Assembly (NCBI GenBank): GCA_002726335.1
Contig: PBSR01000248.1
Location: 1-36,204 of the forward strand
Direction: 5' to 3'
DNA length: 36,204 nt
DNA from: Gemmatimonadaceae bacterium
Lineage (GTDB): Bacteria > Latescibacterota > UBA2968 > UBA8231
The position numbers and the translations under genes are program-made. Shown here piece after piece: positions 1-12,523 of this stretch. Positions within the stretch are counted from its first letter, which is position 1; each line of letters begins with the position of its first letter. The notes under the pieces were generated by a model. The model did no database searches. It was not told the DNA's origin and worked only from the letters and a program-made list of their open reading frames with translations.

Positions 1-3895
<3,895 letters not shown>

Positions 3896-3899
<4 letters not shown>

Positions 3900-5047
3900 T
3901 TCGTGGTCTCCCTGGCGCCGTCACGCCGTCTTGCCCGACGTCGCCTGACACGCGCCGGCACAAAGGGCAGATCGACGATCTCGGCCTCCAGCCCGCCGCT
4001 GCGACCGGCCACCTGCAGGTGTTGTCCGACGTCGCTGCAATCCGATTCGACGTAGGCCAGACCGATGCCCCGGTTGAGGGTGGGAGAATGGCTGCCGCTC
4101 GTGATCTCGCCTACGAACCGCTCCCCCGTCTGGACCTTCTGGCCCGCTCGAGGGATTCCCCTGGCCAGCAGTCGCAGCCCTACGAGGCAGCGGGACACGC
4201 CCATCTGTCGCTGGCGGCAGAGGACCTGTCGACCGGGAAAGTCGACATCCTTGTCGAGAGCCAGTGTCCAGCCCAGGCCGGCCTCCAGCGGCGTCGTCCC
4301 TTCGCTCAACTCGTTTCCGTACAGGCAGAGCCCGGCTTCCAGGCGCAGGGTGTCCCGGGCGGCCAGGCCGGCTGGCCTGGCGCCACCGGCCAGCAGTGAC
4401 GACCACAGATCGGCGGCTGCCGCTGCCGGGCAGATGACCTCGAAACCGTCCTCCCCTGTGTAGCCACTGCGGCTGATGAGCCAATCCCCATGGGTGCCGG
4501 ACATCGTCAGGCATCGAAAGAAGCCCAGATCCCTGGCATCGGCGCACACGGCAGCCGCCAGGAGACCTTCCGCCTCGGGTCCCTGAATGGCGATCATGGC
4601 CTCCTCCGCCGTGCGTTCGACCACATCAAGGTCGCTGGTGCCGGAGTGTGAGGCCTGGTCCTTGATCCACGCCAGGTCGAGGGTGGTTCGCGAAGCGTTG
4701 ACGACGAGCAGGTAGTCGTGTTCGGCCAGTCGATAGACGGCCAGATCATCGATGGCCCCGCCGTCGTGATTGCACAGCACCGTGTACGCCATGCGGCCTG
4801 GTGTCAGTCGGGACATGTCGTATGGCAACAGGCCGTTGAGGAACCGACCGGCGTCCGTACCACGGACCGCCACACGTCCCATGTGGCTCACATCGAAGAG
4901 CCCGACGTGTTCACGCACGAGTCGATGTTCGGCCTGGATACCTTCGAACTGAATCGGCAGTTCCCAGCCAGCGAAGTCAACGAGTCGGCCGCCGGCCTTC
5001 TCGTGTACCGTCCGCAGGGGCGTGGGACGGGGAGCCTTCTCCGTCAT
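3896..5047 (-). CDS. gcvT: Aminomethyltransferase, glycine cleavage T-protein
   Basis: Transfers the methylene carbon from aminomethyl-lipoyl-GcvH to tetrahydrofolate, releasing ammonia and giving 5,10-methylene-THF. The 383-residue length is usual. Family features are the N-terminal [23 protein letters not shown], the folate-domain stretch [24 protein letters not shown], the conserved [12 protein letters not shown], and the C-terminal [21 protein letters not shown]. The C-terminus adds a short basic tail ([16 protein letters not shown]) beyond the conserved GCV_T C-terminal domain. The gene overlaps coaE upstream by 4 bases and gcvP downstream by 4 bases, so translation of the three is probably coupled. 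No glycine riboswitch is visible nearby, and there is no room for one. Confidence 0.97.
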
Positions 5048-5688
5048 CCCGCTCCCGGGGCGTCAGCAAGGTCTTGCCAGATCCTTTCAGCCATCGACCG
5101 AAGGTCGTCGAGGCTGCCGTTGTTGTCCACAACCTCGAAGGAGCCGCGTCGTTCGCCGTCTGAGAGCTGCGCTGCGCGTCGCTCACGCACTTCCTCCAGA
5201 CTCAAGTCACGACTTGCGGCGACGCGGGCATCGGCCACGCCCATGTCGGCGCTGACGACGAAGATGCGGTCGAACCAGTCTTCGATCTTCCACTCGAATA
5301 CGTGAGGAGCATCGAGTACGATGATAGGCCTGGCCAAGCCGGCCGAAGCCAGTTCGGTGGAAGCCAGTTCGGCTTCAAGGACAGGCTGCAGGTGGGGCCG
5401 GATCAGATCCTCCAGCAACTGGCGCCCTGCCGCATCAGCCAAAGCCCGTCGAGCCAGCCCCCGTCGATCAAGATGCCCCTCCTGGTCCAGCAACTCGGCG
5501 CCAAAGGCGGCGGCGAGCTGCTGTTGCAGGGCCGTGCTCTCGGTGACGACACGCCGGCTCACGGCATCGGCGTCGACGCGGCAGGCGCCGAACTCCTCGA
5601 ACATGCGAGCAAGGGTGGACTTGCCGCTGCCGATGTTGCCGGTGACGGCGACGCGCAAGGCAGCTTGCTGCAAGGCAGCTTGCTGCAA
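5044..5688 (-). CDS. coaE: Dephospho-CoA kinase
   Basis: Phosphorylates the 3'-hydroxyl of dephospho-CoA, the last step of coenzyme A synthesis. The P-loop GNIGSGKST is near the N-terminus. DADAVSRRVV follows, as does a lid region with RRAAQLSDGER. The start is unusual: three in-frame TTG codons lie in three tandem 15-bp repeats at 5688, 5673 and 5658. The innermost gives MRVAVTGNIGSGKST, the normal family N-terminus (204 residues). The outermost lies about 12 bases past a G-rich SD-like AGGGGG and gives 214 residues, adding QQAAL units. A second in-frame 15-bp repeat in the middle encodes ELAST-ELASA. The gene lies between hflC and gcvT, overlapping gcvT by 4 bases. Confidence 0.95.
   Translation of the reverse strand: MQQAALQQAALRVAVTGNIGSGKSTLARMFEEFGACRVDADAVSRRVVTESTALQQQLAAAFGAELLDQEGHLDRRGLARRALADAAGRQLLEDLIRPHLQPVLEAELASTELASAGLARPIIVLDAPHVFEWKIEDWFDRIFVVSADMGVADARVAASRDLSLEEVRERRAAQLSDGERRGSFEVVDNNGSLDDLRSMAERIWQDLADAPGAG
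5345..5374. repeat. Two tandem 15-bp repeats inside coaE
   Basis: Units gaagccagttcggtg (5345-5359) and gaagccagttcggct (5360-5374) differ only at the end. They encode the adjacent pentapeptides ELASA/ELAST in the variable middle of CoaE. This is a second in-frame 15-bp duplication in the same gene. Confidence 0.85.
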
Positions 5689-5700
5689 GGCAGCTTGCCG
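5656..5700. repeat. Three tandem 15-bp repeats over the coaE start
   Basis: The unit caaggcagcttgctg occurs at 5656-5670 and 5671-5685, and with one change (ccg ending) at 5686-5700. On the coding strand each unit supplies a TTG codon in the coaE frame and adds five residues (QQAAL), so unit number changes the count of possible start codons without shifting the frame. Confidence 0.95.
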
Positions 5701-5704
5701 CCCC

Positions 5705-6559
5705 CTACCGCCCCTTCAGAAAGCGCAGGAAGTCAGTGTCCGCCGGTTGCACGAGGATCGTCTTCTCGTCGAGGGAGTTTTCGTAGGCCTCCAGCGTGCG
5801 CGTGAAAGCGTAGAATTCGGCAGCATTCTTGTACGCCGCGGCGTAGATCGCCAGGGCCTCGGCATCCCCCGTTCCGCGAGTGCCCTGGGCCTCCTCATAC
5901 GCCTCGGCCCGAATACTGGCCGACTCCAGATCGGTCTCGGCACGGATCTTCAGCGCCTGCTCCTCGCCCTCGGCGCGGTAGGCTTTGGCCTCTCGCTGAC
6001 GTTCGGCGCGCATTCGATTGTACACCGCCGTCTCGTTTTCCGGGGGCAGGTCGGCGCGCTTGATGCGCACATCGATGACTTCGAGTCCGTAGGCACCGGC
6101 CGCCGCGTTGGCGCGCACCGTAACCGTATCCATGATGGCGGCGCGATTGGTAGCCACCACCTCCGACAGCTCATGCTGCCCCAGCTCCTTGCGCAGCTCG
6201 GAGTAGATGATGTCGTCGAGACGGGCCAGGGCCTCGTCCTCGGTGCGCAGGGCCTGCATGAACAGCAGCGCATCGACGATGCGCCAGCGCGCGTAGTTGT
6301 CGAGGAGAAGGATCTTCTTGTCCTTCGTGTAGATGGGATCGGCGTCGCTGTCGTAGTCGAGCAGACGCTTGTCGAAGACCGTGACCTTCTGGATCGGGTC
6401 AGGCAGCTTGAAGTACAGGCCGGGGTCGGTGATCACATCCCGCGGTTGACCGAACTGGGTGACAACGACCTGTTCGACCTCGTTTACCGTGAACGACACG
6501 AGGTTGATGGCGAAAAGGGAGACGACGAGGATGACGACGAGTCCGATGGCGGTCCGCAT
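5705..6559 (-). CDS. hflC: HflC, SPFH-domain modulator of FtsH protease
   Basis: Forms with HflK the large inner-membrane SPFH complex that encloses and restrains the FtsH protease. A single N-terminal membrane segment (about residues 4-22) precedes the band-7 domain. Typical HflC features are VNEVEQVVVTQFGQPRDV, PGLYFKLPDPIQKVTVFDKRLLDY, the DNYARWRI strand, and the long helical region IKRADLPPENETAVYNRMRAERQREAKAYRAEGEE. The C-terminus ends with FLRFLKGR. At 284 residues it is slightly short of the E. coli protein. It lies 15 bases downstream of hflK. No ftsH gene is in the window. Confidence 0.96.
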   Translation of the reverse strand: MRTAIGLVVILVVSLFAINLVSFTVNEVEQVVVTQFGQPRDVITDPGLYFKLPDPIQKVTVFDKRLLDYDSDADPIYTKDKKILLLDNYARWRIVDALLFMQALRTEDEALARLDDIIYSELRKELGQHELSEVVATNRAAIMDTVTVRANAAAGAYGLEVIDVRIKRADLPPENETAVYNRMRAERQREAKAYRAEGEEQALKIRAETDLESASIRAEAYEEAQGTRGTGDAEALAIYAAAYKNAAEFYAFTRTLEAYENSLDEKTILVQPADTDFLRFLKGR

Positions 6560-6574
6560 GGCTTGCTCCCTCCT

Positions 6575-7570
6575 CTACTGTGTCGGCGCCATGAGGCGCT
6601 CGAGGTTGATGAGATTGATGACACCCTTGCCGTCGGCGTCGACGATGTACTTCTGCATCTTGGGCAGGATTCGTTCCATCGTTTCGATGTACAGTCGACG
6701 TTCGGTGACATCCGGCGCCTTGACGTATTCGGCGTATACCGCGCTGAAGCGGTCGGCATCGCCCTGGGCGCGACGTACGCGCTCGACGGTGTAGGCCTCG
6801 GCCTCCTTCAGCATGCGCTCCGCCTCGCCGCGGGCTCGCGGAATGATGTCGTTCTGGTAACCGCGCGCCTCGTTCACCAGTCGTTCGCGGTCTTCCTTGG
6901 CGCTGGCCACGTCCTTGAAAGCCGCGTCCACCTGCTCCGGGGGGCCCACTGACTGCAGCTGGACGGACTGCACCATGAGACCACAGTCATAGACCCTGAA
7001 CAACTCCTGCAGCTGTTCCTGGATTTCGGTCTGAATGCGAAGCTTGCCCTCGGTGAGGACCTCGTCGATGCCGTGGCGTCCCACGACCTGGCGCAGTGAG
7101 GCCTCGCAGGCGTCGTGGATGAGACCCTCGTTGTTGCCCTCGAAGGCGCCCAGACCACGCACTTTGAACAGGGCGTTGGTGACGCTGCTCACCTTGTACT
7201 GAACCACCATCTCGACGTTGACGATGTTCTCGTCGCCAGTCAGCATGAGCGACTCTTTCGGTCGCTGGCGGTAGCGTGCCGGTGGCCCCGGGTCGATGGT
7301 CTGGAAGCCGATCTCCTCACGATAGACCCGGGTGACGGAGCGGATGATGGCCATCTCGATCGGTGGCGGCAGGTGATAGTGCAGGCCGGGTTCGACGACG
7401 TCTTGGAGTTTACCGAAGCGCAGCACGACGGCGCGCTCGTCCGGATCGACGGTATAGATCCCGGACAGCACCCAGAGAATTCCGAGGATGCCGAGGACGA
7501 GATACACCGTGCGGGGATTGATGCGCAACTGCTGCACCGGATTTTTTGGAAAGTCGAATTGTTGAGGCAT
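6575..7570 (-). CDS. hflK: HflK, SPFH-domain modulator of FtsH protease
   Basis: Partner of HflC in the membrane complex around FtsH. One membrane segment (about residues 22-41, VYLVLGILGILWVLSGIYTV) is followed by the band-7 domain starting VDPDERAVVLRFGKLQDVVEPGLHYHLPPPIE. Later come NVEMVVQYKV and the helical SVGPPEQVDAAFKDVASAKEDRERLVNEARGYQNDIIPRARGEAERM typical of HflK. The C-terminus is YIVDADGKGVINLINLERLM. The glycine-rich N-terminal tail of proteobacterial HflK is absent. It sits between a sugar-kinase gene and hflC, apparently in the transcript starting at 8590-8618. Confidence 0.96.
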   Translation of the reverse strand: MPQQFDFPKNPVQQLRINPRTVYLVLGILGILWVLSGIYTVDPDERAVVLRFGKLQDVVEPGLHYHLPPPIEMAIIRSVTRVYREEIGFQTIDPGPPARYRQRPKESLMLTGDENIVNVEMVVQYKVSSVTNALFKVRGLGAFEGNNEGLIHDACEASLRQVVGRHGIDEVLTEGKLRIQTEIQEQLQELFRVYDCGLMVQSVQLQSVGPPEQVDAAFKDVASAKEDRERLVNEARGYQNDIIPRARGEAERMLKEAEAYTVERVRRAQGDADRFSAVYAEYVKAPDVTERRLYIETMERILPKMQKYIVDADGKGVINLINLERLMAPTQ

Positions 7571-7606
7571 AGGTGTCGATCCTTGAGAGGGCTGACGGCA
7601 GCCGGT

Positions 7607-8560
7607 TCAATCCCGGGCCAGTCTATGAAGCTCGTCGATACCGGTGAGAAGGCAATTGTACGCAGCTGCCCGGTTCGCCTCCTCAAGAACCGTCTGCCAG
7701 TCCGCACCCCGGACACGGGCCGCCGTCAAGGCGGCGAGGAACACGTCACCACATCCAGTGGGATCCAGCTCCGGTTGCCCGGCGCCCACCGCGGGGGCCG
7801 CCTCGCTGAGGCGTTCCAGTGATCCGTCTGTCCGTCTGGCGGCGGCGACGGATCCATCAGCGCCACGGGTGATGACAGCCATCCCGGGGCCATACTCGAG
7901 AAGCGTCGTCGCCCAGTCCATCAACTCCTCGCTGCCGGCATCCGACGGAGCCCCGAGAATGTGTGCCTCCACTTCGTTCATCTGCACCACATCGGCCAGA
8001 GCCAGCCACGCATCGGCATTCGCCGGAGCCCGGCCGAAGCGGGTGCCGTCGTCACGGCGCCCCAGGGTGAGGCTGTGGACATCCATCAGCAGCGGCCCAT
8101 CGAGGCTCTCCCTGACGGCCCTGAGAGTGCCGAGGTCGAGCTCGAGGCCGGTGATGAAGTTGACCACCAGGGCCTGCAGACGGGGCAGGAAGGGTGACAA
8201 CTCCGCCAGCGTCAACGGCGCCACACCGCCGCTCAGAACTTCGGTCTTTCCGCCCTGTTCATCGTAGGTGATGCGGCAGCGATATCCAGGGTCGGAGATC
8301 TCGAACAGTCCGCCGAGACACAGGCCGGGCACGTCTGCCAACCACTGGCGGAGGTGACTGGCAAGCCTGCAGTTGGCTCGGGCAAGGAGCCAGACCCGCA
8401 GCGAGCCGCCGCCGAGATGAGCCAGGGCACAGGCGCTGAACAGCACACCGCCGAGGCTCTGCTCGAGGCGACCGTCTGCGTGTTCGATCGTGTCCTGGTT
8501 GATGCTGCCGATCACGCCGACATCCACGATGGGCGAAGCAGGGGCAGAATGTAGAGGCAT
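7607..8560 (-). CDS. PfkB-family carbohydrate kinase
   Basis: Ribokinase-fold kinase that probably phosphorylates a small sugar or nucleoside; the substrate cannot be read from sequence. The N-terminus has the fold's GVIGSINQDTIEHADG and a GG pair (SLGGVLFSACALAHLGG). The C-terminal PfkB signature is DPTGCGDVFLAAL, containing the catalytic Asp and anion-hole glycines. NEVEAHILGA matches the NxxE phosphate/metal-site motif. An in-frame TTG at 8572 is possible; the ATG at 8560 (MPLHSAP) was chosen because it is a standard codon. Neither has a clear SD. The gene is first in the unit leading to hflKC and is divergent from clpP. Confidence 0.88.
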   Translation of the reverse strand: MPLHSAPASPIVDVGVIGSINQDTIEHADGRLEQSLGGVLFSACALAHLGGGSLRVWLLARANCRLASHLRQWLADVPGLCLGGLFEISDPGYRCRITYDEQGGKTEVLSGGVAPLTLAELSPFLPRLQALVVNFITGLELDLGTLRAVRESLDGPLLMDVHSLTLGRRDDGTRFGRAPANADAWLALADVVQMNEVEAHILGAPSDAGSEELMDWATTLLEYGPGMAVITRGADGSVAAARRTDGSLERLSEAAPAVGAGQPELDPTGCGDVFLAALTAARVRGADWQTVLEEANRAAAYNCLLTGIDELHRLARD

Positions 8561-8589
8561 GATCACGACCAACGCTGGAGACGGCGGGC

Positions 8590-8618
8590 AATGTACCCGC
8601 CCTCCCGAAGAGTGTCAA
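8590..8618 (-). promoter_or_regulatory. Promoter for the pfkB-like/hflKC unit
   Basis: On the minus strand TTGACA (8618-8613) is followed by 17 bases and TACATT (8595-8590). Predicted transcription starts near 8583, about 20 bases before the kinase ATG. The -35 box lies in one arm of the inverted repeat at 8611-8650. Confidence 0.6.
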
Positions 8619-8650
8619 CGAAGGGCGGCGCCGGTGGATTCGTTGACACT
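8611..8650. promoter_or_regulatory. Perfect 12-bp inverted repeat between divergent promoters
   Basis: AGTGTCAACGAA (8611-8622) and its exact complement TTCGTTGACACT (8639-8650) are separated by 16 GC-rich bases. Each arm contains the TTGACA -35 box of one of two divergent promoters. It could be an operator that co-regulates both units, or two promoters that have kept the same upstream element. Confidence 0.8.
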
Positions 8651-8671
8651 GTGACGGACGGCGGTTATCCT
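8643..8671 (+). promoter_or_regulatory. clpP promoter, leader nearly absent
   Basis: TTGACA (8643-8648), a 17-base spacer and TATCCT (8666-8671) lie immediately before clpP. Only 10 bases separate the -10 box from the ATG at 8682 and there is no SD. The transcript would be leaderless or carry a few bases of leader. Confidence 0.7.
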
Positions 8672-8681
8672 CAGATCCATC

Positions 8682-9287
8682 ATGGCCATCGTCCCCGTTG
8701 TCATCGAACAGACCGGTCGCGGAGAGCGCGCGTACGATATCTTCTCGCGCCTGCTCAAGGAACGGATCATTTTCATCGGCTCCGTCATCGATGACGCCGA
8801 GGCCAATCTCATCATCGCCCAGTTGTTGTTCCTGGCCTCCGAAGATCCCAAGAAGGATGTCTCCCTTTATATCAACAGCCCGGGCGGTCTGATCACGGCC
8901 GGGCTGGCGATCTATGACACGATGCAACACATCCCGTGTGATGTCGCCACGTTGTGTATCGGCCAGGCGTACAGCATGTCGGCGATCCTGCTGGCCGGGG
9001 GCACGCCGGGCAAACGCCATGCCCTGCCGCATTCACGCATCATGCTGCACCAGCCGTGGGGCGGAATCGGCGGCCAGGCTTCCGATGTCGAGATTCACGC
9101 GCGTGAGATCATGGAATGGCGTCGGCGTCTCAACCATGTCCTGGTGGAGCACACCGGCAAGGACGGCGACACGATCGCCTCTGTCACCGATCGCAGCTAC
9201 TTCCTGTCACCTGACGAGGCCAGGGAGTTCGGCCTCATCGACGGTGTTCTCGAATCCGCAGATCCGATCCCTTCCAGCAGCAACTGA
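8682..9287 (+). CDS. clpP: ATP-dependent Clp protease proteolytic subunit
   Basis: Serine peptidase subunit that forms the tetradecameric barrel fed by ClpX or ClpA/C. The 201-residue product shows the catalytic triad: Ser98 in [14 protein letters not shown], His123 in [11 protein letters not shown], and Asp170 in [13 protein letters not shown]. The N-terminus [25 protein letters not shown] has little or no propeptide. Position 97 is Tyr where many ClpPs have Ala. The start has no SD and sits just downstream of a promoter, so it may be translated from a leaderless mRNA. clpX lies 2 kb away on the opposite strand, not in the classic clpP-clpX operon. Only 13 bases separate the clpP stop from the convergent GGDEF gene. 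Confidence 0.97.
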   Translation: MAIVPVVIEQTGRGERAYDIFSRLLKERIIFIGSVIDDAEANLIIAQLLFLASEDPKKDVSLYINSPGGLITAGLAIYDTMQHIPCDVATLCIGQAYSMSAILLAGGTPGKRHALPHSRIMLHQPWGGIGGQASDVEIHAREIMEWRRRLNHVLVEHTGKDGDTIASVTDRSYFLSPDEAREFGLIDGVLESADPIPSSSN

Positions 9288-9300
9288 ATCCCCCAGCAGT

Positions 9301-10260
9301 CTACTCGAATACGGTCTGATTCCGGCCGCTGCGTTTGGCCTCATACAGGCGCCGGTCCGTCAGCTTCAGAAGGCTGAAATCGTCCTCGACCTCGTCGAGG
9401 GGGAATGATGCCAGGCCCATACTGATGGTGATCGAAACCGTTGCCGACGGCACCACGAACTTGTGTTCGGCGATGGCCTCGCGCACCCGCTCGGCGAGGA
9501 TGGCGGCCCCGAGGCGATCGGTGTGCGGCAGCATGACGGCAAACTCCTCACCACCGTAACGGGCCAGCAGATCCTCCTTGCGCATCTGCTGGCGTATGAT
9601 GTCGGCTGTCTCGGCCAACACCAGGTCCCCCACCTGATGACCATAGGTGTCGTTCACCTTCTTGAAGTGATCGATGTCGACCAGACCGATGGAGAAGGGC
9701 GCGTTGTAGCGCTGCGCCTCGGCCAGGCGGGCAGAGAGCTGCTCATCCAGGTAGCGCCGGTTGTAGACGCCGGTGAGTTCGTCGATGACCGCCTGGGCCC
9801 GGAGCTGATCGTGGCGCTCCTTGGACCGCAGAAAGACGGCCACCTGTGCCCTGAGGACATCGGCGTCGATGGGCGTCGTTATGAAGGCGCTGGCACCCTC
9901 GTGGAGCAACTGGGCCCACTCCCGCGGCTCCATGGGTGCGCCGAGTATGAGCAGCGGCACCTCGCTGAGGCGGGCGCGGTCGAGGAAGCGCTCGTACAGA
10001 GAGGTATCCTCGAGTACCAGCGACCGGTCGAGGAGCATCAGGTCGCACGTCGTCTCGGTGTCTGCCGCGATCTCGAGCGCCTTGGCGCTGTCGGGGGTGA
10101 CGATGAGGTCGTACATCTCGTCTGGGATCGCCGCCTGTGCCTGGGCACTGGTGTCGGCGTCGGCCGACGCGATCAGAATCCGACTCAGGGACGACTCGCT
10201 CATCCTCTCCTCACTGGCCTGATCGTTCTGTTGGGGGGTGTTCGGTTCCGTCCCGTCCAC
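9301..10260 (-). CDS. Response regulator with diguanylate cyclase (GGDEF) domain
   Basis: Predicted to make cyclic di-GMP from two GTP. The N-terminal receiver-like domain (about residues 26-146) keeps the phosphoacceptor position (LMLLDRS, D78). Where receivers have the KP pair it reads ITTP, so phosphorylation control may be altered. The cyclase domain starts at DELTGVYNRRY (about 160) and has DIDHFKKVNDTYGH and an intact active site GGEEF (236-240). The inhibitory I-site RKED (227-230) lies five residues before it, so product inhibition is likely. The start is uncertain: GTG at 10260, or ATG at 10203 (MSESSLSR) which has GGAG just upstream. It is last in the clpX-epmA unit. Confidence 0.93.
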   Translation of the reverse strand: MDGTEPNTPQQNDQASEERMSESSLSRILIASADADTSAQAQAAIPDEMYDLIVTPDSAKALEIAADTETTCDLMLLDRSLVLEDTSLYERFLDRARLSEVPLLILGAPMEPREWAQLLHEGASAFITTPIDADVLRAQVAVFLRSKERHDQLRAQAVIDELTGVYNRRYLDEQLSARLAEAQRYNAPFSIGLVDIDHFKKVNDTYGHQVGDLVLAETADIIRQQMRKEDLLARYGGEEFAVMLPHTDRLGAAILAERVREAIAEHKFVVPSATVSITISMGLASFPLDEVEDDFSLLKLTDRRLYEAKRSGRNQTVFE

Positions 10261-10289
10261 GAAGATTCTGCTCTCCAGTCCTTAGTTTG

Positions 10290-11246
10290 TCAAAAGGCTA
10301 CGACATCGTCAATCCGGCAGGCACCGGTGACGAGCATGATGAGCCGATCCAGGCCGAGAGCAACGCCGGCTGCTGGCGGCATCCCTTCCAGATCCCGGAG
10401 AAATGGCTCGTCCAGCGGCAGCCACGACCGTCCCCGTCGGCGCCGCGTCTGGCGCTCGTGGCGGAACCGTCGCCGCTGACATCGGGCGCTGGTGAGTTCA
10501 CCGAAGCCGTTGGCCAGTTCCAACCCGCCAGCATACGACTCGAAGCGCTGAGCCACCGAAGGGTTCCCAGGCTTCAGACAAGCCAGGGCTGCCTGCGCCG
10601 CCGGGTACTCCCGAAGATGGACTCCACGCCCCATGGCGGCCAGTCCGGGCTCGACACGCTCCACCAGAAGCTTTTGGAAGGCCGAGCCCCAATCATCCCC
10701 CTCGTCGATGCTCCTGCAGCCTTGGCTCTCGGCCTGACGACGAAGAACACCCGTGTCTTGTATTGCCCCCGGCGCCTCGAGATCGACTCCAGCGAAGCGC
10801 CGGAAGGCGTCGACTACGGTGATTCGCGGCCACGGTGTCCGCAAGTCTGTCAGACCCCGTGTCCCCTCGGCCACCGTCGTACCCCGCAGGGCGCGGGCGG
10901 TGTGGGCAACGAGGCGCTCCACGTCGGTGGCAATCCTGTCGTAGCCGACGTGGGTGCGGTACCATTCGACCATCGTGAACTCCGGCCGATGCTGCGCCCC
11001 ACGCTCATCTGAGCGAAAGCACTTGCAGATCTGGAAGATACGTGAGCAGCCGGGCCCGGTCCCCAGCAGTCGCTTCATATGGTGCTCGGGTGAGGTGATC
11101 AGCCACTCGCCGTCAAGCAACCGACGCGGTTCGAGAAACGGCTCATGGGCCGGTGTCTCGACCACAGTGGGCGTCTCGATCTCGATAAAGTCGAGACGCT
11201 GGAAGAAACCACGGACCGCACTCAGCGCCCGGCTTCTGTGCTGCAA
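10290..11246 (-). CDS. epmA: EpmA-like elongation factor P lysyltransferase
   Basis: Homologue of the catalytic core of class II lysyl-tRNA synthetase that lacks the anticodon-binding domain. EpmA attaches beta-lysine to a lysine of EF-P, easing translation of polyproline. Motifs are FIEIETPTVVETPAHE (motif 1 region), LITSPEHHMKRLLGTG, RIFQICKCFRSDERGAQHRPEFTMVEWYR (motif 2) and GVALGLDRLIMLVTGA (motif 3). Homology starts near SLPERLQHRSRALSAVRGFF. The TTG at 11246 (LQHRSR) is a usable start. An earlier CTG start overlapping the clpX stop is also possible and would fit the family alignment better. The partner aminomutase EpmB and EF-P are not in the window. Confidence 0.88.
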   Translation of the reverse strand: MQHRSRALSAVRGFFQRLDFIEIETPTVVETPAHEPFLEPRRLLDGEWLITSPEHHMKRLLGTGPGCSRIFQICKCFRSDERGAQHRPEFTMVEWYRTHVGYDRIATDVERLVAHTARALRGTTVAEGTRGLTDLRTPWPRITVVDAFRRFAGVDLEAPGAIQDTGVLRRQAESQGCRSIDEGDDWGSAFQKLLVERVEPGLAAMGRGVHLREYPAAQAALACLKPGNPSVAQRFESYAGGLELANGFGELTSARCQRRRFRHERQTRRRRGRSWLPLDEPFLRDLEGMPPAAGVALGLDRLIMLVTGACRIDDVVAF

Positions 11247-11275
11247 CCGTTCCGGCAGCGACCGGCGTTGCGGCT

Positions 11276-12505
11276 TCAGGCCCGCTTCTTCTTGTAGACG
11301 AAGGTGGGTGGCCCCTTGTGCTCTATGAAGTCTGCGGTGATGATGCATTCCTTGACATCGTCCTTCGACGGCAACTCGAACATGATTTCGAACATGGCCG
11401 TCTCCAGAACTGCGCGCAGCCCCCGGGCACCCATCGACTTGCCCTGGGTGAGCTCCACTACCTTGCGCAGGGCAAGTTTCTGAAAACTCAACGACATGCC
11501 GTCCATCTCGAACAGTTTCTGGTACTGGCGAACCAGGGCGTTTTTCGGTTTCTCCAGAATGTCGAGAAGGGCCTCGTTGGACAGCGGGTGCAGCGTACTG
11601 ACAACCGGAAGGCGTCCGATGAGCTCGGGGATGAGGCCGTACTGAATCAGATCTTCCGGTTCGACCCGGGCCAGCAGCTGACCGTGATCGAGATCGGTGG
11701 CATCGTCCTCGCTGGCTCCGAAGCCCATGGCACGCCGCCCGATGCGAGCTGAGATCGTCTTGTCGAGACCATCGAAGGCGCCGCCACAGATAAACAGGAT
11801 GTTACGCGTGTTGATCTGCACCAGGGGCTGTTCGGGATGCTTGCGCCCCCCCTTTGGGGGGACACCTGAGACAGTCCCCTCCAGGATCTTCAACAGCTCC
11901 TGCTGCACGCCCTCGCCCGATACATCACGGGTGATCGATGGATTGCCCGATTTACGGGCGATCTTGTCGACCTCATCGATGAACAGGATGCCACGCTCGG
12001 CCTGGGCCACATCATAGTCGGCGGCCTGCAGAATCCGGACGAGGATGTTTTCGACGTCTTCGCCCACGTACCCGGCCTCGGTGAGAACCGTGGCATCGAC
12101 GATGGCGAAGGGCACCTGGAGGATGCGGGCGAGAGTCTCGGCCAGCAGCGTCTTGCCGGTGCCGGTGGGCCCCAGCAGGAGAATGTTGCTCTTCGACAGC
12201 TCCACGTCCGAACCGCCGGAGTGAACTCGCTTATAGTGGTTGTAGACGGCGACGGCAAGAGCTTTCTTCGCCCGGTCCTGCCCGATGATGTGCTCGTCGA
12301 GATGAGTCTTGATCTCGGCAGGCTTGGGCAGCGGACTGCCGTCGAGGTTCGGTTCCTGCTTGTTCTCCTCCTCCAGGACCTCGTTGCACAGGCCGACACA
12401 CTCGTTGCAGATGTGCACCGAAGGCCCGGTAATGATCTTGTCCACCTGGCCCACGCCCTTGCCACAAAACGAGCAGCTGACCGTGTTGCGGGGTTTCTTC
12501 AGCAT
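11276..12505 (-). CDS. clpX: ClpX, AAA+ unfoldase of the Clp protease
   Basis: Hexameric ATPase that unfolds tagged substrates and threads them into ClpP. The 409-residue product has the N-terminal zinc finger (C11, C14, C33, C36), Walker A GPTGTGKT at 112-119, pore-1 loop GYVGE at 145-149 and Walker B LFIDE with D177/E178. LIGRLPV follows in the large domain. The ClpP-docking loop usually read as IGF appears here as MGF ([10 protein letters not shown]), a conservative change. The gene follows a cold-shock-domain gene by 18 bases and precedes epmA. The neighbouring clpP is in a separate, convergent unit. Confidence 0.98.
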   Translation of the reverse strand: MLKKPRNTVSCSFCGKGVGQVDKIITGPSVHICNECVGLCNEVLEEENKQEPNLDGSPLPKPAEIKTHLDEHIIGQDRAKKALAVAVYNHYKRVHSGGSDVELSKSNILLLGPTGTGKTLLAETLARILQVPFAIVDATVLTEAGYVGEDVENILVRILQAADYDVAQAERGILFIDEVDKIARKSGNPSITRDVSGEGVQQELLKILEGTVSGVPPKGGRKHPEQPLVQINTRNILFICGGAFDGLDKTISARIGRRAMGFGASEDDATDLDHGQLLARVEPEDLIQYGLIPELIGRLPVVSTLHPLSNEALLDILEKPKNALVRQYQKLFEMDGMSLSFQKLALRKVVELTQGKSMGARGLRAVLETAMFEIMFELPSKDDVKECIITADFIEHKGPPTFVYKKKRA

Positions 12506-12523
12506 TCGTCCTGCCGCCCGTTC

